Shown in pieces: positions 8,448 to 19,472 of a stretch of DNA of 52,522 nucleotides. The stretch is from an uncultured Eubacteriales bacterium. Its GTDB lineage: Bacteria > Bacillota > Clostridia > Lachnospirales > Lachnospiraceae. Location of the stretch: contig CASFID010000023.1 in NCBI GenBank assembly GCA_949294665.1, forward strand, positions 1-52,522, read 5' to 3'. Numbering within the stretch: the stretch's first letter is position 1; each line of letters begins with the position of its first letter. A model generated the notes under the pieces. It was not told the origin of the DNA. It was given only the letters and a program-made list of their open reading frames with translations, and made no database searches. The position numbers and the translations under genes were made by a program.

Positions 8448-11400
8448 GTGAAAAGCGTAAAGACCTGGAAAAAACTTCTGTCGGTCGTGCTGAGTTCTGC
8501 GATTATCGTGACTACGCTTGCACCCGGGGCGGTCGCCTCTGCGGCAGAGAACCCGTCTGTGCAGCAGGGCGCGGAGGTCCTGGATTTTGACGGGACAAGT
8601 ACAGATATCAGCAGTGCGGATCAGACAGAAAACAGTTCTAAGAATGCGCCTGCGGAGCAGAATGCAGATGACGCGGTCACGCCGGATGAGGAGAGCAATA
8701 CTCAGGATACAACCGGCACGGCAGAGGATGCGGGCGGCAGCACGCCGGTTCAGAAACAGCAGCCGGAGAGTGCCGTGGAAGAGAATAAGGCGCAGACAAA
8801 AGCTGCGGCAGATACCAGCCTGTATCAGGACGGTTCCATCTGCATTTACAATGAGCAGCAGTTGAGAGCAATTGGAAACGGAGCGCAGGTATATGAGGGA
8901 GATGCTTCCGCCGATACGTTCGGTACGGGCGCTGCCCTGACTAAGGAAGACGGAAGTGCGCTTACATATGCGGCGGACGGAACGTATACGCTGATGAATG
9001 ATATTCCGCTGACCAAAGGAAGCGCGTGGACGCTGCCGGATGGATTTGCAGGAGCGTTCAATGACGCGGCAGTGACAGAGGACGCGCCGCTTTACGATGC
9101 AGGTACGGATACCATCTATGTGTATAACCGGTACCAGCTGGCAACCATCAATGATCCGGAAGCGATTAAGACGGTGATGTCAAAAGATATGATTGCAAAA
9201 GACTTCGGCATGGGTCAGGTGGTTTACGCGGATGCGGATCAGAATACCCAGCTGGAGTATACTGACTCGCATAACTATGTTGTGTCTAAGAATTTCACCG
9301 AGGAAATGCCGGAGCTGACAGCAGTGGAAGTTCAGGCGGAATCGACAACACAGCTGGGCGGACGTGACTATATCGGTCAGGTTTATAAGGAGATTGAAGG
9401 GAAAACCTATATCCTGATTGGAAATGAGTCCCAGTTGAGAGAAATCGGAAAAGCCACTCAGGTAACGCCGATGCTGTATGTAAAGACTAAGATAACGGGA
9501 GTTTTTGGTAGTAGATTCTTTTATACTCCATATTATCCGGGAGATGCCGATCTGAATCTTACAAAAGCTTTGGACAGTGAAGGAAAGCAGCAGGATTTCT
9601 CTTATCTAAAGGATAGTAATAGAAAACAGGATTTATTTAGAATTAATTACGATGATGACGGTCTGGTAGGCAATTTGCTTGGCCCCATTGGAAGTATATT
9701 AAGTAATATATTGAAACCAGTTGTAGGTGGGTTGTTAGGATGGATACCAGGATTAGATGATCTATTATCTCAATTAATAGGAACAGATCATAGTGATATC
9801 GTGATTGTGGATAAGGCGCTTCAGACAAGCGAACAAGACCAGGGTTTTATATCAGTAGCTGATGATGCTCATAATCAGGTATATAAGCAGTTGAAATATA
9901 CATCGGATGCTAATTACATTGTTTTCCGTGATATAAATCTGAGTGCAAGTCTTCAGGGGGATATCGGATCAGCTGATGGTGCGGGAACAGGAAATGGTAA
10001 AGATGATAAATGGATTCCGCTTATGATTTCCGGCAACATGCTTGGACAGAAAAATATGGACCCCAATGAGCCGGTCGTCACAATCAGTAATATTAATGTT
10101 GCGACTGGAGAAACATTGGAGGCGGCCAATCATATCGGTGTCGGGTTCTTTGGTACAATATCCGGGCAGAGAGATGCAGGCAATATATGGAAAGTCGCTC
10201 CTAAGACATTGGTCAAAAATATTAATCTTTCCGATGTGAAGATTAATAATAATGCTACAGATCTGACCGTGGACAGCTCTTTGATAGATTCCCTGCTGAC
10301 AGGTGTCGGAAGTATTCTGGGAGGTCTGTTGGATGGAGTGACCGATATTCTGGGAGCACTTATTACAATACCTGGCTTAGGAGAATTATCTTTGGGAGAT
10401 GCAATCCAAGAATTGCTGACATTAAAAAGGGATGATCCCGATACATATGCAACAGGCAGTTTTGCCGGGCGTGTCACAGGTAATGTGCGGATTGAGAATT
10501 GCAAGGTAGAGGGAGCGTCTGTAAGTAATGTTACAGATATAACAGGCGGATTTGCAGGCTATACAGAAGGAGTCGAAGAATATGACGGGTTGTCAGGCAT
10601 TCTTGGGGATTCCGTAAGCGCCCTTTCTAAGCTTCTTAATATTATTCCCGGACTTGGGCTCGGCGATCTGATAGATCTGCTTCTGGAGAAAGATATTTCT
10701 CTTGGAGAACTGATTCCAAAAGGATATTATAAACCTGAATTTTCCGGTTGTTCTGTTGAATTTGCCGGAAATGCCGGTACAATCGGCACATCAGAAACCA
10801 GTTATAACGGCGGATTCGCAGGTGTGCAGACAGGTACAAAAATGGAGTCATGTACAGTAAGCGGTCTTACTGCAGTTCATGCAAAGAGTTTTGCAGGCGG
10901 TTTTGCCGGACTGGAGCGTGACGATACATTGGAGGGAGCGCTTAAAAAACTGGGTGTTGAACTCACAATTGATGTTCAGTCCGTACAGAAGAACTGTAAC
11001 GTGGAAAGTAATGAACTAATGGTGACAACAGCAGAGGATTATGCAGGCGGTTTTAACGGCTGTATTGCAAACAGTATCAGTGAAGGAGGAACCGTCAGCA
11101 GTCTTAAGAAAGTCACAGCCGGAAAGGATTATGCCGGAGGATACACGGGAAGAGCCACCATTGGTTATACGCTTGCACTGGGAGAGGATTTTGCCAATCA
11201 GAAAGGAACACTGATAGGAGCTGTCAGCGGTCTGCTGGGAGACGTAACAAAGGGTGATCCATCTGGTTCTCTTCTTCAGACAATAGGTGTCCATGCATCT
11301 GAAATCAGAGATTTCAGCATCGGCGGCACTGACATCGAGATAGTGGCGCAGAACAGTTATGCCGGCGGTCTTATTGGAGCCGGCGATGGAACAATCATTG

Positions 11401-14400
11401 AGAACAGTGGTGATGCTTCAGCTCATAAACTGAATCTGGTAAGTGTCACCGCAAAAGGAGGCAAATATGCCGGCGGTGTGGCAGGCGCTCTGACTACAGC
11501 AAATGGCGCAGGACTTCTGAATGAAGTAATCGGCCTGGTGGATGTACAGGAATACAAGGCATCTAATATCCAGGTAGGTGTGGAGTCCGTTACAGCTGCG
11601 GACGAGTATGCCGGAGGTGCCTTTGGTCTTCTGACAGGCGGTGAAGTGAATCAGGTAACTGTTGATAAGATACAGAATGTCACAGCCAGAAATTATGCCG
11701 GCGGTTTTGTGGGACGTTCCGGTGCTGGAAGTCTTGCTGAGGCGAAAGGTCTTGATATTCTCGGACTTGGTCTGGTAAAAGCAGGAAATCTTGTATCCAT
11801 AGGAGAACTTACATCCGTGGATATAAAGAACTGTAAAGTAACCGGAGATAACCTGACTGTATCCGCCACAGGAAATACAAAAGGAAATGACTATTTTGCC
11901 GGCGGCTTTGTCAGCGAAAATAATTCCGGTAAAATTGCAGATTCAAGCGTAACAGGACTGAAACGGGTCTTTACCGAAACTACAGGTTATTTCTGGGGTG
12001 AGAAGGATGTGCTGAAAACCAGCTATGCCGGCGGTTTTGCTGCAAGATCCCAGGTCGGAGGACTGGCAGATGTGGGGGCTGACGGAGACACAGTCGGCGG
12101 TCTGCTAGGGCAGGATGGACTCCTGGAAATAGATGGGCTGCTGGATGCAGTCGGATATTTTATTCCATCCTATACAAACTGTTATGTAACATTTACAGAT
12201 CGTAATTTTACTGAACCGCAGGTGTCCGCAGCGATAGCCGGCGGCTTTATCGGAGAGATGCAGGGAGGCACCGTAGACAACCGGCAGCTTTCCGGAGAAA
12301 ATAAGGAGTATGCTGTAAGGAATGCGGAATATGTAGAAGGAACTTACTATGCGGGCGGCTTTGCAGGAAAAATCCTTTCCGGAGGACTGGCACAGTCTGA
12401 TGGACTTTCATTGCTTGGAACTCATATTAATGTAAGCGGACTTCTTCAGTTGATACCGACTTATATCCCGAATATATTCTCTGCCGGTGTACAGTCTTCC
12501 ACAAACGGTCTGAAGGTATATGCCCTTCAGAGTGATAAGAAAGATGTAGATTCCGGATCCGCCGGAGGTTACGCCGGTGTGACCAGCGGCGCCAGAATTT
12601 CCAATAGTAATGTAAAAGAACTGGCTACAAAAGCACCAGATACGGATACAGAACCGCAGGCAAATGAGTATGCTGTAAAAGCTCTGTGTTTTGCCGGCGG
12701 ATATACAGGAAAGGCAGAAATCGGTTCTGCTGCAGCGGTTGGAGAGAGTTTAGACGGCCTTAATATAGTGGAAATCGGGAATCTGACAAGTGCCATTGAC
12801 GCAGTGGAGTCCAAGTTTGAATGCTGTGATGTTTACGGTAAAACAGGCGGCTTTAATGTGTACTCTGAAAATGGAAGTGCCGGAGGTTATGCAGGTGTAA
12901 TAGAAGGATCCAATTTTAATGACAGTGATTCTTATAACTTTGAATATATTAAAGGTGTTGTAAGTGCCGGAGGCTATGCGGGAACAATCCAGCCGGGTAA
13001 TGTAGCCAGTCTGGCAGAAAGTACAGATGTACTGAACGGGCTCCTTTCAGCAGACAATCTGCTTCAGGCAGCCCAGACATTTATCCCAAGAATCTGGAAC
13101 AGTGAGACAACAGCAGTTCCCTGCGGCGGTTATGTCAAAGCAACAGGAACGAGCGACGGAGCAGAAATGAAAGGTCTGGCCGGAGGCTATGTTGGATATA
13201 ATTACGGAGGCCAGATTAAAGGCGAGTATGAATGTCCTCCGATTTTTGATGGAAACAGTCCGGAGAAAAAAACAGCGGAAGCTGTGCGGATACGATCTGT
13301 GGAAGGTCAGGAGTTTGCTGGCGGTTTTACAGGTCTGATGGAAGCTGCTAACCTGGCGGAAACAGGAAATCTCAAACTTCTGTGGGGACTTGTTAAGGCA
13401 GACAATCTGCTTCAGGCAGCATCCGCGGTATATCCTACAGAAGAGAATACAAAGGTAACAGGACCTCTTGACAGTATGTCTGCTGATATATGGAATGATT
13501 GGGTAAATGAAGTCGGAAGCCGCGGCGCATACGGTGATATATTTACCACCAATAAGGAATTCGAAACAGATGAAGAGTTAAATGCGTTTCTTGCAGACTA
13601 TACTTATGGGTATACCGTAAAAGCATATGCGGAAGATAATACGATGACCGGTGCGGATACCGGCGGAAGTGCCGGCGGTTATGTCGGAAGAATGGAAGGC
13701 GGTGTGATTACAAACGGTCATGCCCAGGATCTGAAATCTGTAAAAGCCTTCAGAAGCGCCGGCGGTTTTGCCGGGGAAATGGTGACAGGTACGATCGCGG
13801 ATCTGGGAGACTTAAGTATCGGAAATCTGGATGTTACAGGCGGCCTTGGGGTTGTTAAGTCATTCGTTCCAGTTATTTACACTTCACGAGTGGATGGATA
13901 CAACTCTGGATTTACAGTAGAAGCGACTGCTCAGACAGATAATACTTCCGTTGGAAATGCGGGCGGATTTGTAGGTTATGCAGATGGTGCTCAGATTTTT
14001 GATAATAAAGACGGAAAAAATCAGATCGCAGACAAAAAGGCAAAAGCAGCTATGGTAACAGGACTCAAAACAGTAACCGGACATAAAAACGTAGGTGGAT
14101 TTGCCGGAATCATGCAGGCAGGAGCAGCTCTTGGAGCAGATGCTACGTCACCGAATGGACTGCTGCATCAGATTCTCGGACTTCTTATTGACCAGGATCA
14201 GATCTCTAACCTGTTGAATGTACTTCAGGCTACGAGAACAGTTGTCAACAGTGCTGAGGTGAACGGATATGTACCTTCGGACAGTGAGACGCCTGTCTTC
14301 TCGGTAATCGGAGACAAAGGGCAGAAAGCAGACTTTGCAGGTGGATTTGCAGGAAAACTCACAGGAGCTCTGATCGGAGATGCGGATTCTGAGACAAAAA

Positions 14401-17400
14401 ATTCTGTTGAGATTAATGGGCTGAAATCAGTGGCCGGCGGCAAGCATGTCGGAGGATTCTTCGGACTGGCGGATGTGGACGGACTGGTTGAAGCGGCAGA
14501 AGAGAGTGATACAAGTATTCTGGAATTGATCGGTCTTGGAAATATTGATGTGCTCAATGCATTCAGAACCTATATTTATTCATCCACTGTAAATGGAACA
14601 GAAGACGGAGGCTTGACAGTTTCCGCAAAGGAAAGCACAAAGAGCAGTGCAGTACGCAGTCTGATTGACAAAGCGGCATCTCTTTTTACCGGAGAAGGTT
14701 CGGAAAACCAGATTGAAAAAGACGGAAATGCCGGAGGATTCGGCGGAAGCCTGAAAGATTCTTCTGTTGTAAATTGTAATCTGACAAATCTTGGTAAAGT
14801 AGAAGGCATAAATTATGCCGGAGGATTTATCGGATTTACCGGAAAGAGCGGCGTGGTTGATGCAGATCATGTGGATGTTCTTAAGAATCTGTTGGGAGCG
14901 TCTGCCGGAGTGGCCGATATATTCGGCTCTCAGGTGAAGAACAGCACTCTGAATAGTTCTGATGACGATACCAAAGAATATACGGATTATACAGTCAGCG
15001 CCGCCGGCGGACAGGAATGCATTGCCGGAGGATTTATCGGATACGGTGATCTGGCCCGTGTGGATAACTGTCATGCAGGGGAACTGAAACAGGTATACAG
15101 CGACGGCATTGCCGGAGGATTTATCGGTAAGACAAGTTATGCATATTTAGTGGAAAGTGACATAAAGTCACCATGGCTTCTGGAGCCTGTATTATCAGTA
15201 GTAAATGAACTGCTGGGAATCCTTTATGCAGATGGGCTGCAGCAGGCAGATGTGATCCATGTACAGCTTCCGAAACCGTTCGATAAAGTGCTGGAACTGA
15301 AAGTGCTGAGTGACGGAGATACGTTATCTGTAACACTTCTGGGACTGAAAATATCGGTTGCTCTTTCAAAAGGCAATGGAGATGGTTCAGAGGATGTAGC
15401 GCAGATCCACATCGGTGATTCTTATATAGAAGTGAAATGTCATGACAGTGATGACGGACAATATATTGACAAGAATGATTCGAATATTTCTGTCGGACTC
15501 ATTAAGGCAAACCGAACCAGAGTGGGCAATTCTACAGTAAGCGGTATCTCTGCAGGATATGATGTTTTTGCAGGCAAAGCAGACAATAAGAAAGACGGCT
15601 CTGAAACAGAAGGATATGCCGGAGGATTTGTAGGATATAACGACGAGGGACTTTTTGAAACAAACCAGATGTATTATGCGGATACTATTCGCGGAACAGA
15701 TGGAAAGGTAGGAGAGTTCAGCGGACAGACTTCTCTTGATACAGTATATGAAAATATCAATAACCTGAATGTGATAGAAGGTACCGATAATATATACCGT
15801 GTATATCGTAAAAATGATGGAAACAATCTCAGTCATGTTTACAGTGCATCAGGGAAGCTGCTGAATAACGTGCCGGATACGGAAACGAAAATTAACACGG
15901 AAAACATAGATGGTACAGACTGCTACGTCTACGAGATCCAGCATCGTAAAGCGGACATTACAGAATCTTCTCGAACATCTCTTCATAAATCCGTATGGGA
16001 TGGTGCATATCAGCAAGCAGACGGTAAGAATGCTGAATTTGATATTAATGTTTATGTGTCTGACGCACAGGCGGATCTGATGCTTGGAACACCTACTTAT
16101 ATTGAAAGTGAAGATCCGGGTTCTGCAGACGAAGAAATGCAGGATCCATGTGCAGAGGATATCCAGCTTACGATACAGAAAATCTGGATAGACGATAAAG
16201 GAAACCCGGTTGAAAAGCCGGAACGTGTGAAATTTGAAGTTTATCAGAATGAACAGCCGTATATACCGGCAAGGCAGGAGGATTCTCTGAAGGTTGTGCT
16301 GACTGCTGACAATGCGCAGGCGGATTCAGACAGCTGGGTGACAACAATAAGCGTGCCGTTTAAAGATGACAGTGGCACGGAGTATTCATACAGTGTTAAA
16401 GAAACACCGAATACTTCAGACGATTACGTTACAATCTATCCTGCTACAGAAGAAGGCAGTCATCTGATTTGTGTTGTCAATTTCCAGACCAGTGAACTGG
16501 TTCAGGAAGACAGTGTTGTCATTGACTATGGTCTTCCGGTAGATATTGATGTACTGGCTAATGACCGGGTAGATGAATATGGAATGAACGGCACACTTAC
16601 TTCGGTAAAAAATAAGAATGATCAGAGTACAACGGATAAAAAACCGTATGGAACTGCTGAAATCGAAACGAAGGCCGATGGAAAGAAGGTTGTTGAATAC
16701 ACACCGACAAAGATGACGATGGATTCCTTCGATGAATTCAGTTATTCTGTACAGATTAATACAGCTGTTACAGGACAGGATAATACAACTGTTACAGGAC
16801 AAAATAATACTGCTGTTGTTGAAGGATCTTTAAGTATCATTCCTGCTACTGAAATTTATTATGAAGATAATTTTAGTGCCATTACATATGCAGATGGAAA
16901 ACAGGGTACTGTTTCTTCAGAAGAGGGAGCTTCACAGGACAGCCTGTATGCAGATTCAGGAAAATGGATCGAAGAAAAACTTGGAACTTATTCAGATGGA
17001 CGTCATCAGGATGAAGATCGTCCTGGAACAGAGGAACTGAAAGAGGCTATAGACAATCTATACGGAAATGATACAAGCTATACGCATGATACACAGTACA
17101 GCGGAGGTTCTTCGCATAAAGTAAAGGTCAGCCTGGCGAACCTGGCGGCAAATGGCGGTTCATCTCCAAAGGCGTCGTTTACCTTTACCGGAACGGGATT
17201 CGATGTGATAAGTGTTACGGACGGATATACCGGTGCGGTCAGAGTAACGGTTAAAGATAACGATACTGGCAAGACAGTAACCTCTAAATCTGTCAACACC
17301 TACTATGGATATACTTATTCAGAAGAAGAGGGCTGGCAGGTACAGGAAGATCCGACAGGGGCGCTGTACCAGATCCCGGTTATCAAGATCGAAGGGCTGG

Positions 17401-18668
17401 AGCAGAAGACCTATGATGTAGAGATCGTGCCCACATATATCGCAATGTATGACCAGAAAGATAGAGGATACTACAATTTCTATCTGGATGCGATCCGTAT
17501 ATATGATCCGGCTAATCCTGATTCAAAAGGCAATGAAATTATTAAAGAGGCTTATCAGGCTGATGGAGAATATGATTCAGATTTCGCAGAGCTTAGAAAT
17601 CTGCTCTTGAATGCAGGAGAACTTACCGAGGAATCGGATGCTGCACCGGGAGTGGTATTTGTAGACGGAAATAAGGCAGAAGTTGATCTCTCGGAGTATA
17701 CATCTCGTGGACCGAATAATGAGGTCTACCTGATGCATGATCAGGCAATCGCGTTCTATCTGAAAGCAGACAGTAAGCCGGAGACGATACAGCTGTCGGC
17801 AAAACTGGCAATGGGACAGGAAGCTGCAATGAAGATTGCCTTTGCGGTTGAAGAAGATAGCGGATGGACAGAATACAATCCAGAAACAATCACTGTAACA
17901 AGTGCCTATGACATGCATTATGATATCTCTGAACAATGTATGTGGACAGGAGATGAAAAACAAGGATATTGGACAAAATACCCCATCGTTATCCGCAATG
18001 CCTCTAAAGTACCGGAGGATGGAAATGATACAGGGGCGGTCCTCTCATTAACTAATCTAAACTGGACTGCCGCCGATATGTCATTTGCAGAGCCGTTAGA
18101 TACATCACTGCAGATCGTTGCAGATAGAAATGCAGCGGTTGCTGCCTACAGTCTGGTTGAAGTGAAACCGGATCAAAGCATTACAGTGCAGTATCTCGAT
18201 ACAGAAGGAAATATACTTGCAGATGCGGCGGTTCAGAGTGTGCAGAAGGGAAGCGAGTACAATGTCGCTGATCTTACGGAAAAATCTATCGAGGGCTACA
18301 CCATTCAGGAGATTCGTGGAGATGCTGTGCAGGGGACTGCGGATACAGATAAAGTTATCCAGGTAATCTATACTGTACAGGAGTGCAGCATTGTAGTGGC
18401 ATATGTAGACCGGAATGGAAACACAATTGCAGATCCTTATGTGGAGACAGTATTATACGGAAATAACTATGACGTGAAACGCGAGACAATTAAGAAAATC
18501 TGGGGATACCGTCAGGCAGAAACAGCAGGAGATGAGATTAAAGGTGTTGCCAAAGGTGATGTGAATATTACAGTAATCTATGATAAAGAAAAGAATATCG
18601 TGACAGAAATTGTACATACCGTTATAGATACTGTAGGAAATTGGCTTTCATCGATTTTCGGCAGATAA
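8448..18668 (+). CDS. Giant secreted surface protein with about 30 GLUG-like repeats, Cna-B-like and MucBP-like domains
   Basis: About 3406 residues. The GTG at 8448 has AGGAGG eight bases upstream and begins a classic signal peptide (basic start, hydrophobic core, cleavage after VASAAE). A Gln/Glu/Asp-rich linker (about residues 35-125) precedes the repeat region. From about residue 690 to 2400 there are about 30 copies of an AGG(F/Y)xG motif, each preceded by a turn such as NCKVEG or STVNG and followed by hydrophobic inserts (LLQAA, IPGLG). This is the GLUG pattern of a long beta-solenoid adhesin. C-terminal parts: a Cna-B-like domain (about 2573-2680), a cadherin-like DVLAND unit (about 2690-2795), a carbohydrate-binding-like beta-sandwich (about 2865-3022) and two MucBP-like repeats (about 3245-3380). 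There is no LPXTG sorting signal; the end (WLSSIFGR) is amphipathic, so anchoring is unclear. Confidence 0.88.
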   Translation: MKSVKTWKKLLSVVLSSAIIVTTLAPGAVASAAENPSVQQGAEVLDFDGTSTDISSADQTENSSKNAPAEQNADDAVTPDEESNTQDTTGTAEDAGGSTPVQKQQPESAVEENKAQTKAAADTSLYQDGSICIYNEQQLRAIGNGAQVYEGDASADTFGTGAALTKEDGSALTYAADGTYTLMNDIPLTKGSAWTLPDGFAGAFNDAAVTEDAPLYDAGTDTIYVYNRYQLATINDPEAIKTVMSKDMIAKDFGMGQVVYADADQNTQLEYTDSHNYVVSKNFTEEMPELTAVEVQAESTTQLGGRDYIGQVYKEIEGKTYILIGNESQLREIGKATQVTPMLYVKTKITGVFGSRFFYTPYYPGDADLNLTKALDSEGKQQDFSYLKDSNRKQDLFRINYDDDGLVGNLLGPIGSILSNILKPVVGGLLGWIPGLDDLLSQLIGTDHSDIVIVDKALQTSEQDQGFISVADDAHNQVYKQLKYTSDANYIVFRDINLSASLQGDIGSADGAGTGNGKDDKWIPLMISGNMLGQKNMDPNEPVVTISNINVATGETLEAANHIGVGFFGTISGQRDAGNIWKVAPKTLVKNINLSDVKINNNATDLTVDSSLIDSLLTGVGSILGGLLDGVTDILGALITIPGLGELSLGDAIQELLTLKRDDPDTYATGSFAGRVTGNVRIENCKVEGASVSNVTDITGGFAGYTEGVEEYDGLSGILGDSVSALSKLLNIIPGLGLGDLIDLLLEKDISLGELIPKGYYKPEFSGCSVEFAGNAGTIGTSETSYNGGFAGVQTGTKMESCTVSGLTAVHAKSFAGGFAGLERDDTLEGALKKLGVELTIDVQSVQKNCNVESNELMVTTAEDYAGGFNGCIANSISEGGTVSSLKKVTAGKDYAGGYTGRATIGYTLALGEDFANQKGTLIGAVSGLLGDVTKGDPSGSLLQTIGVHASEIRDFSIGGTDIEIVAQNSYAGGLIGAGDGTIIENSGDASAHKLNLVSVTAKGGKYAGGVAGALTTANGAGLLNEVIGLVDVQEYKASNIQVGVESVTAADEYAGGAFGLLTGGEVNQVTVDKIQNVTARNYAGGFVGRSGAGSLAEAKGLDILGLGLVKAGNLVSIGELTSVDIKNCKVTGDNLTVSATGNTKGNDYFAGGFVSENNSGKIADSSVTGLKRVFTETTGYFWGEKDVLKTSYAGGFAARSQVGGLADVGADGDTVGGLLGQDGLLEIDGLLDAVGYFIPSYTNCYVTFTDRNFTEPQVSAAIAGGFIGEMQGGTVDNRQLSGENKEYAVRNAEYVEGTYYAGGFAGKILSGGLAQSDGLSLLGTHINVSGLLQLIPTYIPNIFSAGVQSSTNGLKVYALQSDKKDVDSGSAGGYAGVTSGARISNSNVKELATKAPDTDTEPQANEYAVKALCFAGGYTGKAEIGSAAAVGESLDGLNIVEIGNLTSAIDAVESKFECCDVYGKTGGFNVYSENGSAGGYAGVIEGSNFNDSDSYNFEYIKGVVSAGGYAGTIQPGNVASLAESTDVLNGLLSADNLLQAAQTFIPRIWNSETTAVPCGGYVKATGTSDGAEMKGLAGGYVGYNYGGQIKGEYECPPIFDGNSPEKKTAEAVRIRSVEGQEFAGGFTGLMEAANLAETGNLKLLWGLVKADNLLQAASAVYPTEENTKVTGPLDSMSADIWNDWVNEVGSRGAYGDIFTTNKEFETDEELNAFLADYTYGYTVKAYAEDNTMTGADTGGSAGGYVGRMEGGVITNGHAQDLKSVKAFRSAGGFAGEMVTGTIADLGDLSIGNLDVTGGLGVVKSFVPVIYTSRVDGYNSGFTVEATAQTDNTSVGNAGGFVGYADGAQIFDNKDGKNQIADKKAKAAMVTGLKTVTGHKNVGGFAGIMQAGAALGADATSPNGLLHQILGLLIDQDQISNLLNVLQATRTVVNSAEVNGYVPSDSETPVFSVIGDKGQKADFAGGFAGKLTGALIGDADSETKNSVEINGLKSVAGGKHVGGFFGLADVDGLVEAAEESDTSILELIGLGNIDVLNAFRTYIYSSTVNGTEDGGLTVSAKESTKSSAVRSLIDKAASLFTGEGSENQIEKDGNAGGFGGSLKDSSVVNCNLTNLGKVEGINYAGGFIGFTGKSGVVDADHVDVLKNLLGASAGVADIFGSQVKNSTLNSSDDDTKEYTDYTVSAAGGQECIAGGFIGYGDLARVDNCHAGELKQVYSDGIAGGFIGKTSYAYLVESDIKSPWLLEPVLSVVNELLGILYADGLQQADVIHVQLPKPFDKVLELKVLSDGDTLSVTLLGLKISVALSKGNGDGSEDVAQIHIGDSYIEVKCHDSDDGQYIDKNDSNISVGLIKANRTRVGNSTVSGISAGYDVFAGKADNKKDGSETEGYAGGFVGYNDEGLFETNQMYYADTIRGTDGKVGEFSGQTSLDTVYENINNLNVIEGTDNIYRVYRKNDGNNLSHVYSASGKLLNNVPDTETKINTENIDGTDCYVYEIQHRKADITESSRTSLHKSVWDGAYQQADGKNAEFDINVYVSDAQADLMLGTPTYIESEDPGSADEEMQDPCAEDIQLTIQKIWIDDKGNPVEKPERVKFEVYQNEQPYIPARQEDSLKVVLTADNAQADSDSWVTTISVPFKDDSGTEYSYSVKETPNTSDDYVTIYPATEEGSHLICVVNFQTSELVQEDSVVIDYGLPVDIDVLANDRVDEYGMNGTLTSVKNKNDQSTTDKKPYGTAEIETKADGKKVVEYTPTKMTMDSFDEFSYSVQINTAVTGQDNTTVTGQNNTAVVEGSLSIIPATEIYYEDNFSAITYADGKQGTVSSEEGASQDSLYADSGKWIEEKLGTYSDGRHQDEDRPGTEELKEAIDNLYGNDTSYTHDTQYSGGSSHKVKVSLANLAANGGSSPKASFTFTGTGFDVISVTDGYTGAVRVTVKDNDTGKTVTSKSVNTYYGYTYSEEEGWQVQEDPTGALYQIPVIKIEGLEQKTYDVEIVPTYIAMYDQKDRGYYNFYLDAIRIYDPANPDSKGNEIIKEAYQADGEYDSDFAELRNLLLNAGELTEESDAAPGVVFVDGNKAEVDLSEYTSRGPNNEVYLMHDQAIAFYLKADSKPETIQLSAKLAMGQEAAMKIAFAVEEDSGWTEYNPETITVTSAYDMHYDISEQCMWTGDEKQGYWTKYPIVIRNASKVPEDGNDTGAVLSLTNLNWTAADMSFAEPLDTSLQIVADRNAAVAAYSLVEVKPDQSITVQYLDTEGNILADAAVQSVQKGSEYNVADLTEKSIEGYTIQEIRGDAVQGTADTDKVIQVIYTVQECSIVVAYVDRNGNTIADPYVETVLYGNNYDVKRETIKKIWGYRQAETAGDEIKGVAKGDVNITVIYDKEKNIVTEIVHTVIDTVGNWLSSIFGR

Positions 18669-18688
18669 TCATAGGAAGACATTTTGAA

Positions 18689-18722
18689 ACAGGGCGGGAT
18701 CCCGAACAGGGATCCTGCCTGT
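18689..18722 (+). terminator. Hairpin after the giant gene
   Basis: ACAGGGCGGGATCCC and GGGATCCTGCCTGT form a near-perfect stem around GAACA. No T-run follows on the + strand, so it may be a weak terminator or an RNA-stabilising hairpin between the giant gene and RiPP cluster A. Confidence 0.5.
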
Positions 18723-18773
18723 AAAATGCAATAGAAAGAAACGAGTGAATCAAGAGGGGCAGCTGACAGCTTG

Positions 18774-19460
18774 ATGAAAGTGGAAAAGAAACAGACAAAA
18801 AGAAGAATTATATATTTAGTAATCACGGTATTCGTTCTGGCGGCCTTGATTATAGGAGCCGTTATCTGGGCAAAACAAAGAGAGTCCTTAGAATCAGAAG
18901 GAGTATGCAGCCTGGGAAATGGAGTGGTGATTCGATCAGTCACCAAATACAGCGGTACTTTTGTAGAAGACGGTACTGATCGTGATGTGGAAGATATTAT
19001 TCAGCTCAGAGTGGAAAATACGTCTGAAGAAGACATCCAATTTCTGCGCATCAAGGCAGAGCAGGGAGAGAACACAGCATATTTTGATATTACGACCCTT
19101 CCGGCAGGAAGTACAGTTGACGTTCAGGAAAGCTCGGCTATGGAATATTCAAATTGGATAGAAAATTGTACATACTCAATTGAGAATCTGGCTTTATTCA
19201 GAGAAGACAGGTCATTGTATCCGGATATGTTTACGGTAACTGCTCAGGATGGATGGATCAGTGTGGAGAACCATAGTTCCCAGGATATAACCAGTGATCT
19301 CTATGTTTATTTTAAGAATATGGATGATGATGTTTTTTCGGGAGGAATTACATACCGTGTGAAATTCTCCGGAGGTATCCCTGCGGGAGAGACTGCAGAA
19401 GAGCAGAGTATCCATTATCTGTCAGATAAAAGCAAGATTATGTATCTGACATACCAGTAA
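18774..19460 (+). CDS. Membrane-anchored protein of unknown function, first gene of RiPP cluster A
   Basis: About 228 residues. A basic N-terminus and one hydrophobic helix (about residues 12-32) precede an extracytoplasmic part rich in beta-strands, with VRVENTSEEDIQF-like segments reminiscent of FxLYD/Ig-type folds; no catalytic motif. The ATG at 18774 is used; a TTG directly before it (18771) is possible, and AGAGGGG lies about 15 bases upstream. Only 12 bases separate its stop from the PqqD-like gene, so it is probably cotranscribed with the peptide cluster. It could serve in export or immunity, but that is inference from position. Confidence 0.65.
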   Translation: MKVEKKQTKRRIIYLVITVFVLAALIIGAVIWAKQRESLESEGVCSLGNGVVIRSVTKYSGTFVEDGTDRDVEDIIQLRVENTSEEDIQFLRIKAEQGENTAYFDITTLPAGSTVDVQESSAMEYSNWIENCTYSIENLALFREDRSLYPDMFTVTAQDGWISVENHSSQDITSDLYVYFKNMDDDVFSGGITYRVKFSGGIPAGETAEEQSIHYLSDKSKIMYLTYQ

Positions 19461-19472
19461 AAGGAGAGAGAG

